Part shown: piece after piece, positions 20,312-29,815 of the stretch
Layout of the letters: each line of letters begins with the position of its first letter
How positions within the stretch are numbered: the first letter of the stretch is position 1
Assembly: GCF_002312805.1 (NCBI RefSeq)
Contig: NZ_NMUA01000024.1
Location: 1 to 64,000 of the forward strand
Direction of reading: 5' to 3'
Origin: Sphingobium sp. D43FB
GTDB taxonomy: Bacteria; Pseudomonadota; Alphaproteobacteria; Sphingomonadales; Sphingomonadaceae
DNA length: 64,000 nucleotides
The notes under the pieces: model-generated
What the model saw: only the letters and a program-made list of their open reading frames with translations
Told to the model about the DNA's origin: nothing
The model's database searches: none
Translations under genes and position numbers: made by a program

Positions 20312-21979
20312 TTAACGCACGGTCAGGCGTTGTTGCGGGTAGGCGGCTTCATATTCGGAGACCGCCTTGGTCACTTCCGCCATGGGCACGTTGACCGCCT
20401 TGGCGATGCGGGTGCCGTAATCCTTGTCGGCCTGGTAGAAATAGCTGACCATCATCGTGCGAGTGCGGTCGGAGGTGACCTGGCCCAAATCGCCCGCGAG
20501 GTTGGCGATCAGGTCGGCCTTGTCCTTGGCCGACAGTGCGCGATAGAAAATGCCAGCCTGCGCGAAATTATTGGTCTTTTCGATCGGCTTGGTATCGACC
20601 GTCGCGTTGATTTCGTAGGTCGACTGGCCAAATTCGGCCGCTGCCTGCTTCTGCACCATCGCCGGGAAATAATTGACGTTCGAGGTCGAGCCGGTCGCGT
20701 CCATCACGCCGTCCTGCGAATTATTGACCACCGGCGCCAGCGGCTTGTTGACCGGCAGTTGCAGGACGTTCGCGCCGACGCGATAGCGCTGCGTGTCGGC
20801 ATAGCTGAACAGGCGGCCCTGGAGCATACGGTCGGGCGAGGCTTCGATACCGGGCACCATGTTGGACGGCGCAAAGGCCGACTGTTCGGTGAATTCGAAA
20901 TAATTGGCCGGCATCTTGTTGAGCGTCATCTCGCCGATCTTGCGGAAGGGCACGTCGAGCCATTCCTTGGTATCGTCGAACGGATTATAGTCGAGGCCTG
21001 CAAATTGTTCGGGGGTCATGGTCTGCACCAGCAGATCCCAGGTCGGGAAATTGCCCTTACCGACTTCACGATAGAGATCGTCAGTCAGGAAGTTGAACTG
21101 GGCCGCGCCCGCATCCTTCCCGGTCAGATTCTTGACGCCCTGGCGGCTGATCCAGCGGAACTTGGCGAAGGTCACCTTGCCCTGCGCGTTCACCAGCTTG
21201 AAGGCGTGGACGCCATTGCCGTCCATGGTGCGGTAGGAAGATGGCGTGCCCAGGTTCGAATAAAGCTGGGTCAGCATATTGGTGGATTCAGGCGTGTTCG
21301 AGAAGAAGTCAAAATAGCGGTTCGGGTCTTGCTTGTTGGTGACCGGCGAAGGCTTGAGGCTGTGGACCATGTCCGGGAACTGCATGGCGTCGCGGATGAA
21401 GAAGATCGGCAGGTTGTTGCCGACCAGATCCCAATTGCCCTGATCGGTGTAGAATTTGGTGGCGAAGCCGCGTGGGTCGCGCAGGCCTTCGGGGCTGCCC
21501 GACGGGTGGATGACGGAGGAGAAGCGCACGAAGACCGGGGTTTCCTTGCCCGATGTGAAAAGCGAGGCGCGGGTCAGGTCGCTCATGTCGGCGGTGGCGC
21601 GGAATACGCCGTGGGCGCCGGTGCCGCGGGCGTGGACGACGCGCTCTGGGATGCGTTCGCGATCGAAGCGGGCGAGCTTTTCAATCAGCGTGGTGTCTTC
21701 GAGCAATACCGGGCCAAGGTCGCCTGCGGTCTTGCTGTTGCGGTTGGCACCGATCGGCGCGCCATTGTCGCGCGTCAGGTTGGGGACGGTCGCGGGCGCG
21801 GCTTCGGCCGGGACGGTCATGGTCTGCCCGGCATCGGCGGGCAAGGTGACGGTGGCCATGCGCGGAGCGACCTGCGTGCTGGTCTGGGCCAGGGCCTGTG
21901 CGCCGACAAGCGCGGACAGGCTGACGGCAGCCAGGGTCAAGCCGCGCAAGGGCGCGGCCGAAATCGGTGAATTCGACAT
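20312..21979 (-). CDS. Exported haem catalase (KatB-like)
   Basis: 555 residues with an N-terminal signal (about 1-32, ending AQALAQ), so probably periplasmic. It converts hydrogen peroxide to water and oxygen. The catalytic histidine is H116 in RVVHARGTGAHGVF; the haem-tyrosine region reads RLFSYADTQRYRVG. Length fits small-subunit catalases plus the leader. GAGGA lies 8 nt before the ATG. A perfect 21-bp palindrome sits just upstream at 22001-22021. It is followed by the ankyrin gene, resembling katB-ankB. Confidence 0.95.
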   Translation of the reverse strand: MSNSPISAAPLRGLTLAAVSLSALVGAQALAQTSTQVAPRMATVTLPADAGQTMTVPAEAAPATVPNLTRDNGAPIGANRNSKTAGDLGPVLLEDTTLIEKLARFDRERIPERVVHARGTGAHGVFRATADMSDLTRASLFTSGKETPVFVRFSSVIHPSGSPEGLRDPRGFATKFYTDQGNWDLVGNNLPIFFIRDAMQFPDMVHSLKPSPVTNKQDPNRYFDFFSNTPESTNMLTQLYSNLGTPSSYRTMDGNGVHAFKLVNAQGKVTFAKFRWISRQGVKNLTGKDAGAAQFNFLTDDLYREVGKGNFPTWDLLVQTMTPEQFAGLDYNPFDDTKEWLDVPFRKIGEMTLNKMPANYFEFTEQSAFAPSNMVPGIEASPDRMLQGRLFSYADTQRYRVGANVLQLPVNKPLAPVVNNSQDGVMDATGSTSNVNYFPAMVQKQAAAEFGQSTYEINATVDTKPIEKTNNFAQAGIFYRALSAKDKADLIANLAGDLGQVTSDRTRTMMVSYFYQADKDYGTRIAKAVNVPMAEVTKAVSEYEAAYPQQRLTVR

Positions 21980-22000
21980 AATCAGGTTCCTCTGTTGTTT

Positions 22001-22021
22001 TGTCGATCGTGACGATCGACA
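22001..22021. promoter_or_regulatory. 21-bp palindrome upstream of catalase, candidate operator
   Basis: TGTCGATCGT, a central G, then ACGATCGACA: a perfect 10-1-10 inverted repeat 21 nt upstream of the catalase ATG. A second repeat, GGACC-CGTAA-GGTCC, is at 22047-22061. The first lies between the likely promoter and the ribosome-binding site, as repressor operators do. The cognate regulator is not identifiable in the window. Confidence 0.6.
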
Positions 22022-22124
22022 CCCCTCGGACTGGGAAACGATGGATGGACCCGTAAGGTCCGCAAGAGAAACGGCTTATCTAGCTTTCAGATAGTGGGAT
22101 TTTCGATCATTGCCGCAGCAATGC

Positions 22125-24533
22125 TCAATCGGCGCGCATCGCCAACGTCACCAGTGCTTCGGCTTCGATCAGCAACGCATCCTCGGCAGCGCTTTGCGCG
22201 ACCTGCTCGCGGCCGATGAGGATGAGGACCGGCACCGCGAGCGGGCTGACCCGGTCGAGCGTGACATGCAGCATCGTGGTCGCCGCCCGGTCGATCAGGT
22301 CGCCCAGCCGCCCGACATCGGTCATACGCGCGCGGGCGTCGGCCCAGGCCGCCTTGATCAACAGATGGTCGGGCTGATATTTGCGCAGCACGTCGTAGAT
22401 GAGGTCGGTGGAGAAAGTCACCTGCCGTCCGGTCTTGCGCTTGCCGGGATGCTGACGCTCGATCAGGCCGGAGATGACCGCGACGTCGCGAAAGGCGCGC
22501 TTGAGCAGGCTCGACTGTTCGACCCAATCGACAAATTCATGGTCGAGTATGTCGGCGGAAAAGAGGCTTTGCGGGTCGGTGACGGGCTTGAGGCCATAGA
22601 CTGCCAGCGCATAATCATTGGCGACGAAGCCCAAGGGCATGAGGCCCTGGCTCTCCATCCGGCGGGTGAGCAACATGCCAAGCGACTGATGCGCGTTCCA
22701 GCCTTCGAAACTGTAGCAGATAAGATAGTGGCGGCCTTCGTGCGGGAAGGTTTCGATCAGCAGTTGGCCCGGTTGCGGCAGGACGGAGCGGAGTTTCTGC
22801 ATGTCCAGCCATTCGCGCACGTCGGACGGGAAGCGATGCCACTGATCAGGGCTGGCGAGGAAGGCACGCACCCGGTCGGCGAGGCGCGTGGACATGGCCA
22901 TGCGGCTGCCGCCCCAACTGGGGATGCGCGCTTGTTTGGAGGTGGCGCGGACGACCAAGTCGGTGGTGTCCATCTTGACCACTTCCAGCGCCATGCCGGA
23001 GAAGAAGAAACTGTCGCCGGGCGTAAGCTGGGCGGCGAAGCCCTCCTCCACCGTGCCGAGTTTGCGACCATTGGCGAAGCGAACGGCAAGCGCGGGTTGA
23101 TCGACAATGATCCCGGCGTTGAGGCGATGCTGCTGGATGAAGCGGGGATGGGCGACGCGCCAGGTGCCGTCCGCATCCTGCGCCAACCGCTTGAACCGGT
23201 CATAGGCGCGCAGGGCGTAGCCGCCGCCTTCGATGAAATGCAGGACGGAGGCGAAAGCGTCGGGTGTCAGCGCGCTATAGGGGGTGGCGGACTGGATTTC
23301 GGCGAGCATCGCGGCTTCGTGGAAGGGACCGGCGCAGGCGAGGCCCATGATATGTTGTGCCAGCACATCGAGGCTGCCGACGCGGAAATCATCGGCATCG
23401 CGTTCGCCCGCCTCCACCGCATCCAGCGCGGCGCGGGCTTCGAGATATTCGAAGCGGTTGCCGGGGATGAGGATCGCCTCGCTGGCCTGATCGAGCCGAT
23501 GGTTGGCGCGGCCGATCCGCTGGAGCAGGCGCGAGGAGCCCTTGGGTGCGCCCATCTGGATGACGCAATCGACATTGCCCCAATCGACGCCGAGGTCGAG
23601 CGAAGCGGTGGCGACCAACGCGCGGAGTTTGCCATCGGCCATCGCGCTTTCGACCTTGCGCCGGGCTTCGATTGACAAGCTACCATGGTGGATGGCGATC
23701 GGCAGGTTGGCGTCGTTCGCTGACCAGAGTTCCTGAAAGATGAGTTCGGCGAGGCCGCGCGTGTTGCAGAAGACGAGCGTGGTTTGATGCGCGGCGATTT
23801 CGGCCATCACCTGATTGGCGGCATATTTGCCCGAATGGCCCGACCAGGGAACGCGGCCTTCGGGGATGAGGATGGTGACGTTCGGCTCCGCGCCCGCCTC
23901 CCCCAACACGGCGGCGACCGTGTCGATATCGCCATCGGGCGCGAGCCAGGCGCGATAGGCGTCTACGTCCGCCACGGTGGCGGACAAAGCGACGCGGCGC
24001 AGGGCGGGGTTGATCGTCTGCAGCCTCGCCATCGACAGGCTGAGCAGATCACCGCGTTTCTGCGTGGCGAAGGCGTGGACTTCATCGACGATGACGGTTT
24101 GCAGGTCGGCGAACATCAGCGCGGCATCGGGATAGCTGAGCAGCAGCGAGAGCGATTCGGGGGTCGTGAGGAGGATGTGGGGCGGCTTGACGCGCTGGCG
24201 CGCCTTGCGGTCCGAGGGCGTGTCGCCAGTGCGGGTTTCGACGCGGATGGGGAGCGCCATCTCCTCAATCGGGGTCAGGAGATTGCGGCGGACGTCTACC
24301 GCCAGCGCTTTGAGCGGCGAGACATAGAGGGTGTGGAGCCGGTCGGTCGGGCGGTCGATCAGGTCGGCCAGGGTCGGCAGGAAACCCGCCAGCGTCTTGC
24401 CCGCCCCGGTCGGGGCGACGAGCAGCGCATGATCGCCCCGGCGCGCGGCGGCGAGCATGGCGCGCTGGTGCGAACGTGGCGCCCAGCTGCGGGCGGCGAA
24501 CCAGTCTTCCAGCACGGGGGGGAGGGCATCCAT
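22125..24533 (-). CDS. Lhr-type DEXH-box DNA helicase (ligase-associated family)
   Basis: 802 residues from the ATG at 24533; codons further upstream run into a repeat. Superfamily 2 motifs: Walker A PTGAGKT (41-47), TTPESLSLLL, DEVH in VDEVHAFATQKRG, SAT, and motif VI QRIGRANH. The length and the C-terminal Lhr-core domain (about 440-800) match the family that in many bacteria is linked to an ATP-dependent DNA ligase, an exonuclease and the PdeM phosphoesterase. None of these partners is adjacent here. DNA repair role inferred. Confidence 0.9.
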   Translation of the reverse strand: MDALPPVLEDWFAARSWAPRSHQRAMLAAARRGDHALLVAPTGAGKTLAGFLPTLADLIDRPTDRLHTLYVSPLKALAVDVRRNLLTPIEEMALPIRVETRTGDTPSDRKARQRVKPPHILLTTPESLSLLLSYPDAALMFADLQTVIVDEVHAFATQKRGDLLSLSMARLQTINPALRRVALSATVADVDAYRAWLAPDGDIDTVAAVLGEAGAEPNVTILIPEGRVPWSGHSGKYAANQVMAEIAAHQTTLVFCNTRGLAELIFQELWSANDANLPIAIHHGSLSIEARRKVESAMADGKLRALVATASLDLGVDWGNVDCVIQMGAPKGSSRLLQRIGRANHRLDQASEAILIPGNRFEYLEARAALDAVEAGERDADDFRVGSLDVLAQHIMGLACAGPFHEAAMLAEIQSATPYSALTPDAFASVLHFIEGGGYALRAYDRFKRLAQDADGTWRVAHPRFIQQHRLNAGIIVDQPALAVRFANGRKLGTVEEGFAAQLTPGDSFFFSGMALEVVKMDTTDLVVRATSKQARIPSWGGSRMAMSTRLADRVRAFLASPDQWHRFPSDVREWLDMQKLRSVLPQPGQLLIETFPHEGRHYLICYSFEGWNAHQSLGMLLTRRMESQGLMPLGFVANDYALAVYGLKPVTDPQSLFSADILDHEFVDWVEQSSLLKRAFRDVAVISGLIERQHPGKRKTGRQVTFSTDLIYDVLRKYQPDHLLIKAAWADARARMTDVGRLGDLIDRAATTMLHVTLDRVSPLAVPVLILIGREQVAQSAAEDALLIEAEALVTLAMRAD

Positions 24534-24586
24534 GGGGTGGATGTAGGGAGTCGGCCCCAGCCTGTCACGACATGGGCGGGAAGAAG

Positions 24587-24618
24587 GGTTCGCGCGGAGA
24601 CGCAGAGACGCGGAGGGC
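24587..24618. repeat. Half copy of the 16265 repeat family
   Basis: GGTTCGCGCGGAGACGCAGA continuing to GACGCGGAGG matches the left arm at 16265. The right arm is largely lost (GCTCCGCGGCTCCCCGCATGG remains at about 24638-24658). It is in the 280-nt gap between the helicase and gamma-family enzyme genes, where nothing else is recognisable. Confidence 0.65.
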
Positions 24619-24813
24619 ATAGCCGACCGTGCGCGCGCTCCGCGGCTCCCCGCATGGATATTCGCCGATGATCTGCACGGCGCGATCGCGTAATTTAAGT
24701 CCACGTCGGTAAAATTTTATGTCGCTGCCCTCTGGCCGTCCGACCTGTCCCTGCGTTACCATCGCGCCATCAAGAGCGGCGCAGCAGATGCCGCATCATG
24801 CAGGAGATATGAT

Positions 24814-26133
24814 ATGTCTGGCGAAACCGAAGCCGATCTGACGGGTGTCGAGTCCAACCGCCGCCGTCCCAAGCCGCCGATCATGGAGATTGACGGGCGC
24901 AAGTTGAAGCCCGCGACGCTGATGATGGGGCATGGCTATGACCCCACCCTGTCCGAAGGATCGTTGAAGCCGCCGATCTTCCTGACCTCCACATTTGCGT
25001 TCGAGAGCGCGGCGGCGGGCAAGCGGCATTTCGAGGGGGTGACGGGCATCAGGCCGGGCGGATCGGAAGGCCTCGTCTATTCGCGCTTCAATGGTCCCAA
25101 TCAGGAAATTGCCGAGGATCGGTTGTCGGTGTGGGAAGAGGCCGAGGATGCGCTGCTCTTTTCCAGCGGCATGTCGGCGATCGCCACCACCCTGCTGGCG
25201 ATGGTGCAGCCGGGCGACGTGATCGTTCATAGCGCGCCGCTCTATGCCGCGACCGAATCGTTGATCGGGCGGATATTGGGCAAGTTCGGGGTGCAGTGGC
25301 TCGATTTTCCCGCTGGCGCGAGCGCCGACGAGATTGGCGCGGTGATCGAGAAGGCCAAGGGGCTGGGTCGCGTGGCGATGATCTATCTCGAAAGCCCGGC
25401 CAATCCGACCAATGTGCTGGTTGATATCGAAGCGGTGGTTGCGCGGCGCGACTTGGCCTTTGCGGGCGAAGACCATGTGCCGCCGATCGCAATCGACAAT
25501 ACATTTTTGGGGCCGTTATGGTTGAAGCCGTTGGCCCATGGCGCGGATCTGGTGATCTACAGCCTGACCAAATATGCTGGCGGGCATAGCGATCTGGTCG
25601 CGGGCGGGGTGCTGGGGTCCACGGCGCTGATCACGACCATAAGGTTGATGCGCAATACGATCGGCACGATTTTGGACCCGCATTCGGCGTGGATGCTGAT
25701 GCGCAGTCTGGAGACGCTGGAATTGCGGATGAGCCGGGCGGGCGAGAATGCGGCCAAGGTGTGCGCCTGGCTGCGCGACCAGCCGCAGGTGGAGAAGATC
25801 GTCTATCTGGGCTTTCCCGAAACCGAGCGGCAGCGCGACATTTACGAGCGGCATTGCACCGGGGCAGGATCGACCTTCTCGCTCTATCTGAAGGGCGGCG
25901 AGGCGGAGGCGTTCGCTTTTCTCGATGCGCTCAAGATCGCCAAGCTGGCGGTTAGCCTGGGCGGGACCGAGACGCTGGCGAGCCATCCCGCCGCGATGAC
26001 CCATTTGTCGGTGCCGACCGCGCGCAAGGCGGCGTTGGGGATTGGCGACAATATGGTGCGCATCTCGATCGGCTGCGAGGATGCCGACGACCTGATCGCC
26101 GACTTTGCGCAAGCGCTGCGGGCGATCGGGTAA
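24814..26133 (+). CDS. Cystathionine gamma-synthase family PLP enzyme
   Basis: 439 residues, fold-type I PLP enzyme of the Cys/Met metabolism family. The cofactor lysine is K243 in YSLTKYAGGHSD; the phosphate-binding region is SSGMSAIATTLL. There is an N-terminal extension of about 30 residues. The family includes gamma-synthases, gamma-lyases and sulphhydrylases, and the exact reaction cannot be told from the sequence. Three nucleotides separate it from a 2-hydroxyacid dehydrogenase, suggesting that a 2-oxo acid released by a lyase could be reduced next. Confidence 0.9.
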   Translation: MSGETEADLTGVESNRRRPKPPIMEIDGRKLKPATLMMGHGYDPTLSEGSLKPPIFLTSTFAFESAAAGKRHFEGVTGIRPGGSEGLVYSRFNGPNQEIAEDRLSVWEEAEDALLFSSGMSAIATTLLAMVQPGDVIVHSAPLYAATESLIGRILGKFGVQWLDFPAGASADEIGAVIEKAKGLGRVAMIYLESPANPTNVLVDIEAVVARRDLAFAGEDHVPPIAIDNTFLGPLWLKPLAHGADLVIYSLTKYAGGHSDLVAGGVLGSTALITTIRLMRNTIGTILDPHSAWMLMRSLETLELRMSRAGENAAKVCAWLRDQPQVEKIVYLGFPETERQRDIYERHCTGAGSTFSLYLKGGEAEAFAFLDALKIAKLAVSLGGTETLASHPAAMTHLSVPTARKAALGIGDNMVRISIGCEDADDLIADFAQALRAIG

Positions 26134-26136
26134 GCC

Positions 26137-27066
26137 ATGACGCGACCGGTTCTCTTGGTGGGGCAGCCTTTGCTGGCCCCGGTCGTGCCGCTGCTGGCGC
26201 AGGATTATGACGTCATGGCGCTGTGGGAAGAACCCGACGCGGCGGCGTTGGCGCGGGTGGATGCGGTGATCTGGGCGGGTGAGTTCGTGCTGGAGCGGGC
26301 GCTGGTCGACGCGATGCCGCGCCTGTCGCTGATCGCCTGCTTCACTGTCGGCTATGACGGAGTGGACCTGGCGCTAGCGCGGGAGCGCGGCATTGCGGTG
26401 ACTCATGCGGGTGACGCCAATGCGCAGGATGTCGCCGACCATGCGATCGGCCTGATGATCGCACATCGGCGCTGGATCGTGGGCGGCGACCGGCATTTGC
26501 GGGCAGGCAAATGGACGATGGAGGCCAAGACGCGGACCCGGTCGATGGGCGGGGCGAAGCTCGGTATCATCGGCATGGGCTCGATCGGCGTTGCGGTGGC
26601 GGAACGGGCGCAGGCGATGCGGATGCAGGTCCGTTGGTGGGGACCGCGCGAGAAGCCTGCCCTCCCCTGGCCGTGCGCCGCCAGTCTGGACGCGCTGGCG
26701 CGGGAGAGCGACATATTGTTGGTCGCGGCGCGGGCGGATGAGAGCAATCGCGGCATGATTTCGGCCGATATCCTGGATGCGCTGGGGCCGGAGGGATTGC
26801 TGGTCAATGTCGCGCGGGGGCAGTTGGTGGATGAGGCGGCGCTGATCGCGGCGCTCATATCCGGGCGGCTGGGCGGTGCGGCGATCGACGTCTATGATCC
26901 CGAACCGACCGACCCCAAGCGCTGGGTCGATGTGCCCAATGTCGTGCTGACCCCGCATACCGGCGGGGCCACGCATGAGGCGGTGGCGCATATGGCGCAG
27001 ATGCTGCTCGCCAATCTGACGGCGCATTTCGCAGGCAGGCCGCTGATCTCGCCGGTGCGCGGCTGA
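26137..27066 (+). CDS. D-2-hydroxyacid dehydrogenase
   Basis: 309 residues. The NAD(P)-binding motif GMGSIG is at 146-151 in KLGIIGMGSIGVAVAERA. Catalytic residues of the family are visible: Arg in NVARGQLVDE, Glu in DVYDPEPTDP, His in LTPHTGGATHE. It reduces a 2-oxo acid such as glyoxylate or hydroxypyruvate, or oxidises the corresponding D-hydroxyacid. Co-transcribed with the preceding PLP enzyme (3-nt gap). Confidence 0.93.
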   Translation: MTRPVLLVGQPLLAPVVPLLAQDYDVMALWEEPDAAALARVDAVIWAGEFVLERALVDAMPRLSLIACFTVGYDGVDLALARERGIAVTHAGDANAQDVADHAIGLMIAHRRWIVGGDRHLRAGKWTMEAKTRTRSMGGAKLGIIGMGSIGVAVAERAQAMRMQVRWWGPREKPALPWPCAASLDALARESDILLVAARADESNRGMISADILDALGPEGLLVNVARGQLVDEAALIAALISGRLGGAAIDVYDPEPTDPKRWVDVPNVVLTPHTGGATHEAVAHMAQMLLANLTAHFAGRPLISPVRG

Positions 27067-27119
27067 ACCCTAAGACGAGTTGTGCGTTGAGCGCGACACA
27101 ATGATGGGGGACTTGGGGG

Positions 27120-28979
27120 GTGTCGGTGAACGCAAAGCGGGGAGCGCGATGGGCCATAGGCATTGGGGCCGGGCTGGTGGCATTGCTGGTCGTTGCGACA
27201 CTGCTGCTGGCGGCCTTCCCCTGGGGGATGTTCAAGGATCGGATCGAGGCACGATTGTCGGCGCGGATCGGCAAGCCCGTCACGATCGGGACCATGACGC
27301 GCGAGGATAGCCTGTCCTTCCATCCCGTCGTCCGCCTGACCGATATGCGCGTGCCGCAACCCGATTGGGCGAAGGGCGATGGCGATCTTGCCCGGATCGG
27401 CGAGGCGCGGGTCGGCTTTTCGGCGCTGGCGCTGCTGACCGGCGGGCCGGTGGTCGAGACGCTGGACCTGCGCCGCGCGCGCTTGAACTTCTATCGCGCG
27501 GCCGATGGACGGGAAAGCTGGAGCGGGGAGCGGAGCGGTGGCGATGAGCGCAAGGGCCGACGTCCGGCGTTGCGCAGCCTGACCGTCAGCGACAGCCGCA
27601 TCGCCTATCGCGACGACAAGCGCGGCCGGTCGGTGGACGCGGCGCTGGCCGTGGATGGCAAGGGGCTGCGCCTGTCCGGCAAAGGCGATGTGCGCGGCTA
27701 TCCCGTCACGGTCACCGCCAGCGGCGCGCCGATACTGGGTCATAAACCAAGGACTCGCTGGCCATTCCGCGCACAGATTGCGGGCGATGCCGTGGGCATG
27801 ACGTTCGATGGCACCATGGATGGCCCGCTCGACATCGGCCATTTGCGCGGCAAGGTGACGGGCCATGCGATCGACCTGCGGGTGCTGGACGCGATCATCG
27901 AGGCGGGCCTGCCCGGCACCCAGCCCGTGCTACTGACGGCGCAGGTTGTGCGCGAGCGGCCCGACTGGATCATCGAATCGCTCAAAGGCACGATCGGGCG
28001 GTCCGAGATTGCGGGCCATGCCACCGTGCGCAAGCGCGAAGGCCGTACCCGGATCGATGGCGCTATCCGCGCGGCGCAGCTGGATTTCAACGATCTGTCG
28101 TCGGATGAAGGCCGACGCAAGGCATTGGCCAAGCGTGCGCGGCTGGGCGACCGGCTGATCCCCGACACCGCGATCGACCTGCGCAAGATGGCGCGCACCG
28201 ATGGGCGGCTGGAGATACAGGCCGACCGGCTGTTATGGCCTGGGTCCAGCCCGTTCCGGTCGCTCAAGGGCGTGTTGACGCTGGAGCGCAGTCGGCTGGT
28301 GGTCGAGCCGTTGCGGATGGACCTGATGCGCGGCGTGCTGGGCGGGCGGTTGACGGTGGATCAGCGTGACGGCGGGCCGCGACTCGATCTGGCGCTTGAT
28401 CTGCGATCGGCGCGATTGCTCGATTTCTTTCCCGAAACGCGGATCGACGGCGGGCTGGTAGGGCGGATCGCGCTCAATGGGCCGGGGCGCACCATCCGCC
28501 AGGCGGTGGGGCAATCATCGGGCACGATCGCGCTGGTCGCACGCGACGGATCGATCCCCGCGCGCACGGCGGCGTTGATGGGGCAGGATGTCGGCAAGGG
28601 GCTGACGCTCGACAAAGACAAGATGGCGGTCCTGCGCTGCATGGTCGCGCGGTTCGACGTCAAGGGCGGGGTCGCGCGGACCAACCCGGTGCTGATCGAC
28701 ACATCCCGCGCACAGACGCGCGCCACCGGCACGATCCGCCTGTCGGACGAGACGCTGACGCTAACGCTGAGCGGGCAGCCCAAACAGGGGAGCCTGTTGC
28801 GGCTGAAAGGCACGGTGCCGATCCGCGGCACGATCAAGGCGCCCGATATTCAGGTGCCCAAGGAAGCGCGATCGGCCAAGGGCATCCTCAAGATGATCGG
28901 CGATGCCATCGGCGGCGACAAGGTGCCACGCGCCAGCGATGCGGATTGCGACGCGCTGGCACGATCGGCGATGCGTTAG
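27120..28979 (+). CDS. AsmA family protein
   Basis: 619 residues. One N-terminal transmembrane segment (about 10-33) anchors a large beta-rich periplasmic part; AsmA-type sequence is seen at both ends (RLSARIGKPVTIG and the C-terminal GSLLRLKGTVPIRGTIKAPD). AsmA-like proteins are thought to bridge the envelope and move phospholipids. The start is GTG at 27120. It is 53 nt downstream of the dehydrogenase and could be read through. Confidence 0.88.
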   Translation: MSVNAKRGARWAIGIGAGLVALLVVATLLLAAFPWGMFKDRIEARLSARIGKPVTIGTMTREDSLSFHPVVRLTDMRVPQPDWAKGDGDLARIGEARVGFSALALLTGGPVVETLDLRRARLNFYRAADGRESWSGERSGGDERKGRRPALRSLTVSDSRIAYRDDKRGRSVDAALAVDGKGLRLSGKGDVRGYPVTVTASGAPILGHKPRTRWPFRAQIAGDAVGMTFDGTMDGPLDIGHLRGKVTGHAIDLRVLDAIIEAGLPGTQPVLLTAQVVRERPDWIIESLKGTIGRSEIAGHATVRKREGRTRIDGAIRAAQLDFNDLSSDEGRRKALAKRARLGDRLIPDTAIDLRKMARTDGRLEIQADRLLWPGSSPFRSLKGVLTLERSRLVVEPLRMDLMRGVLGGRLTVDQRDGGPRLDLALDLRSARLLDFFPETRIDGGLVGRIALNGPGRTIRQAVGQSSGTIALVARDGSIPARTAALMGQDVGKGLTLDKDKMAVLRCMVARFDVKGGVARTNPVLIDTSRAQTRATGTIRLSDETLTLTLSGQPKQGSLLRLKGTVPIRGTIKAPDIQVPKEARSAKGILKMIGDAIGGDKVPRASDADCDALARSAMR

Positions 28980-29042
28980 ACCGACATATCGGTGCGGTTC
29001 GCGCGTTTCTCGACTTCGCTCGCAACGAACGCATGTCTATGT

Positions 29043-29717
29043 CTAATTCCAGTCGACCCGCGTCCAGCCGCGCACCGCCGCCAGTTTGGCCAGCGGCTTG
29101 TGCGGGTTGGAGGCGATGGGGACATCGGCGAATTCCAGCATCGGCGCGTCCGACACATGGTCGGAATAGGCGCGGATATGGGTCTGGGTCCGGTCGATCG
29201 CCTGCGCCGCCATCCAGGCCTTGATCATTCGCAGCTTGCCGGTGTCGTAGCAATTTTCGCCGGCAATCTTGGCGCGGACATAGCGCAGATCCTGCGAGAG
29301 ATGGTCGGTCGCGATCACCGCGTCGAAACCCAGCCGCCGGGCGATCGGTTCGACATAGAGGCGGTAGGAGGCCGTAGCGAGAACGAGGCGATAGCCATCG
29401 GCGCGGTCGCGCGCGATCTGCGCCACGGCATCGGCGCGCAGATTGGTCGCCAGCACCTTGTCGGCATAGCTTTCGACATGGGGCATCAACCGGGCGCGTT
29501 CCACATGGACCCCGATCATCAGCGCCTGATTGAGTTCCTTGAGCCGCTGGCGCGACAGCAGTTTGAGCACATAGGCCAGCATCAGCAGCACGACGCAGGG
29601 CAGCAGGATCAGCCGCCACGGGGCCATCGCCCGCGCCACATGGATGAGGAAGCCGGTATAGGTGCCGCTGAACGTCACCGTGCGGTCCATGTCGTAAATC
29701 GCCAACCGATGCGTCAT
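29043..29717 (-). CDS. HAD-IB family phosphatase
   Basis: 224 residues. Motif I DMDRT at 9-13 supplies the nucleophilic aspartate; motif II is in VLATASYRLYVEP; motif III is SDHVSDAPML. A hydrophobic stretch (MAPWRLILLPCVVLLMLAYV) around 38-60 looks like a membrane segment, as in some phosphoserine phosphatase-like relatives acting on lipids. The ATG at 29717 begins at MTHRLAIYDMDRT; upstream codons are not conserved. Substrate unknown. Confidence 0.88.
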   Translation of the reverse strand: MTHRLAIYDMDRTVTFSGTYTGFLIHVARAMAPWRLILLPCVVLLMLAYVLKLLSRQRLKELNQALMIGVHVERARLMPHVESYADKVLATNLRADAVAQIARDRADGYRLVLATASYRLYVEPIARRLGFDAVIATDHLSQDLRYVRAKIAGENCYDTGKLRMIKAWMAAQAIDRTQTHIRAYSDHVSDAPMLEFADVPIASNPHKPLAKLAAVRGWTRVDWN

Positions 29718-29815
29718 GCCGTATCCGAAACTTTTGCCGCTGCCCTTCGTTCGGACTTGCGGATGGGCCGTTTCGGCTTGCCGTGCAACCGATATTGGAC
29801 CACTAATCCCATCGC

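Noticed and set aside
20330..21970. Open frame antisense to catalase
   Set aside because: Mirror image of catalase codon structure; no ribosome-binding site or motif.
22110..23675. Open frame antisense to the Lhr helicase
   Set aside because: Helicase motifs on the minus strand are complete; the antisense translation has no recognisable feature.
24704..24813. Possible riboswitch ahead of the cystathionine gamma-synthase family gene
   Set aside because: Looked for SAM or SAH riboswitch-like conserved cores and pairing; none seen.
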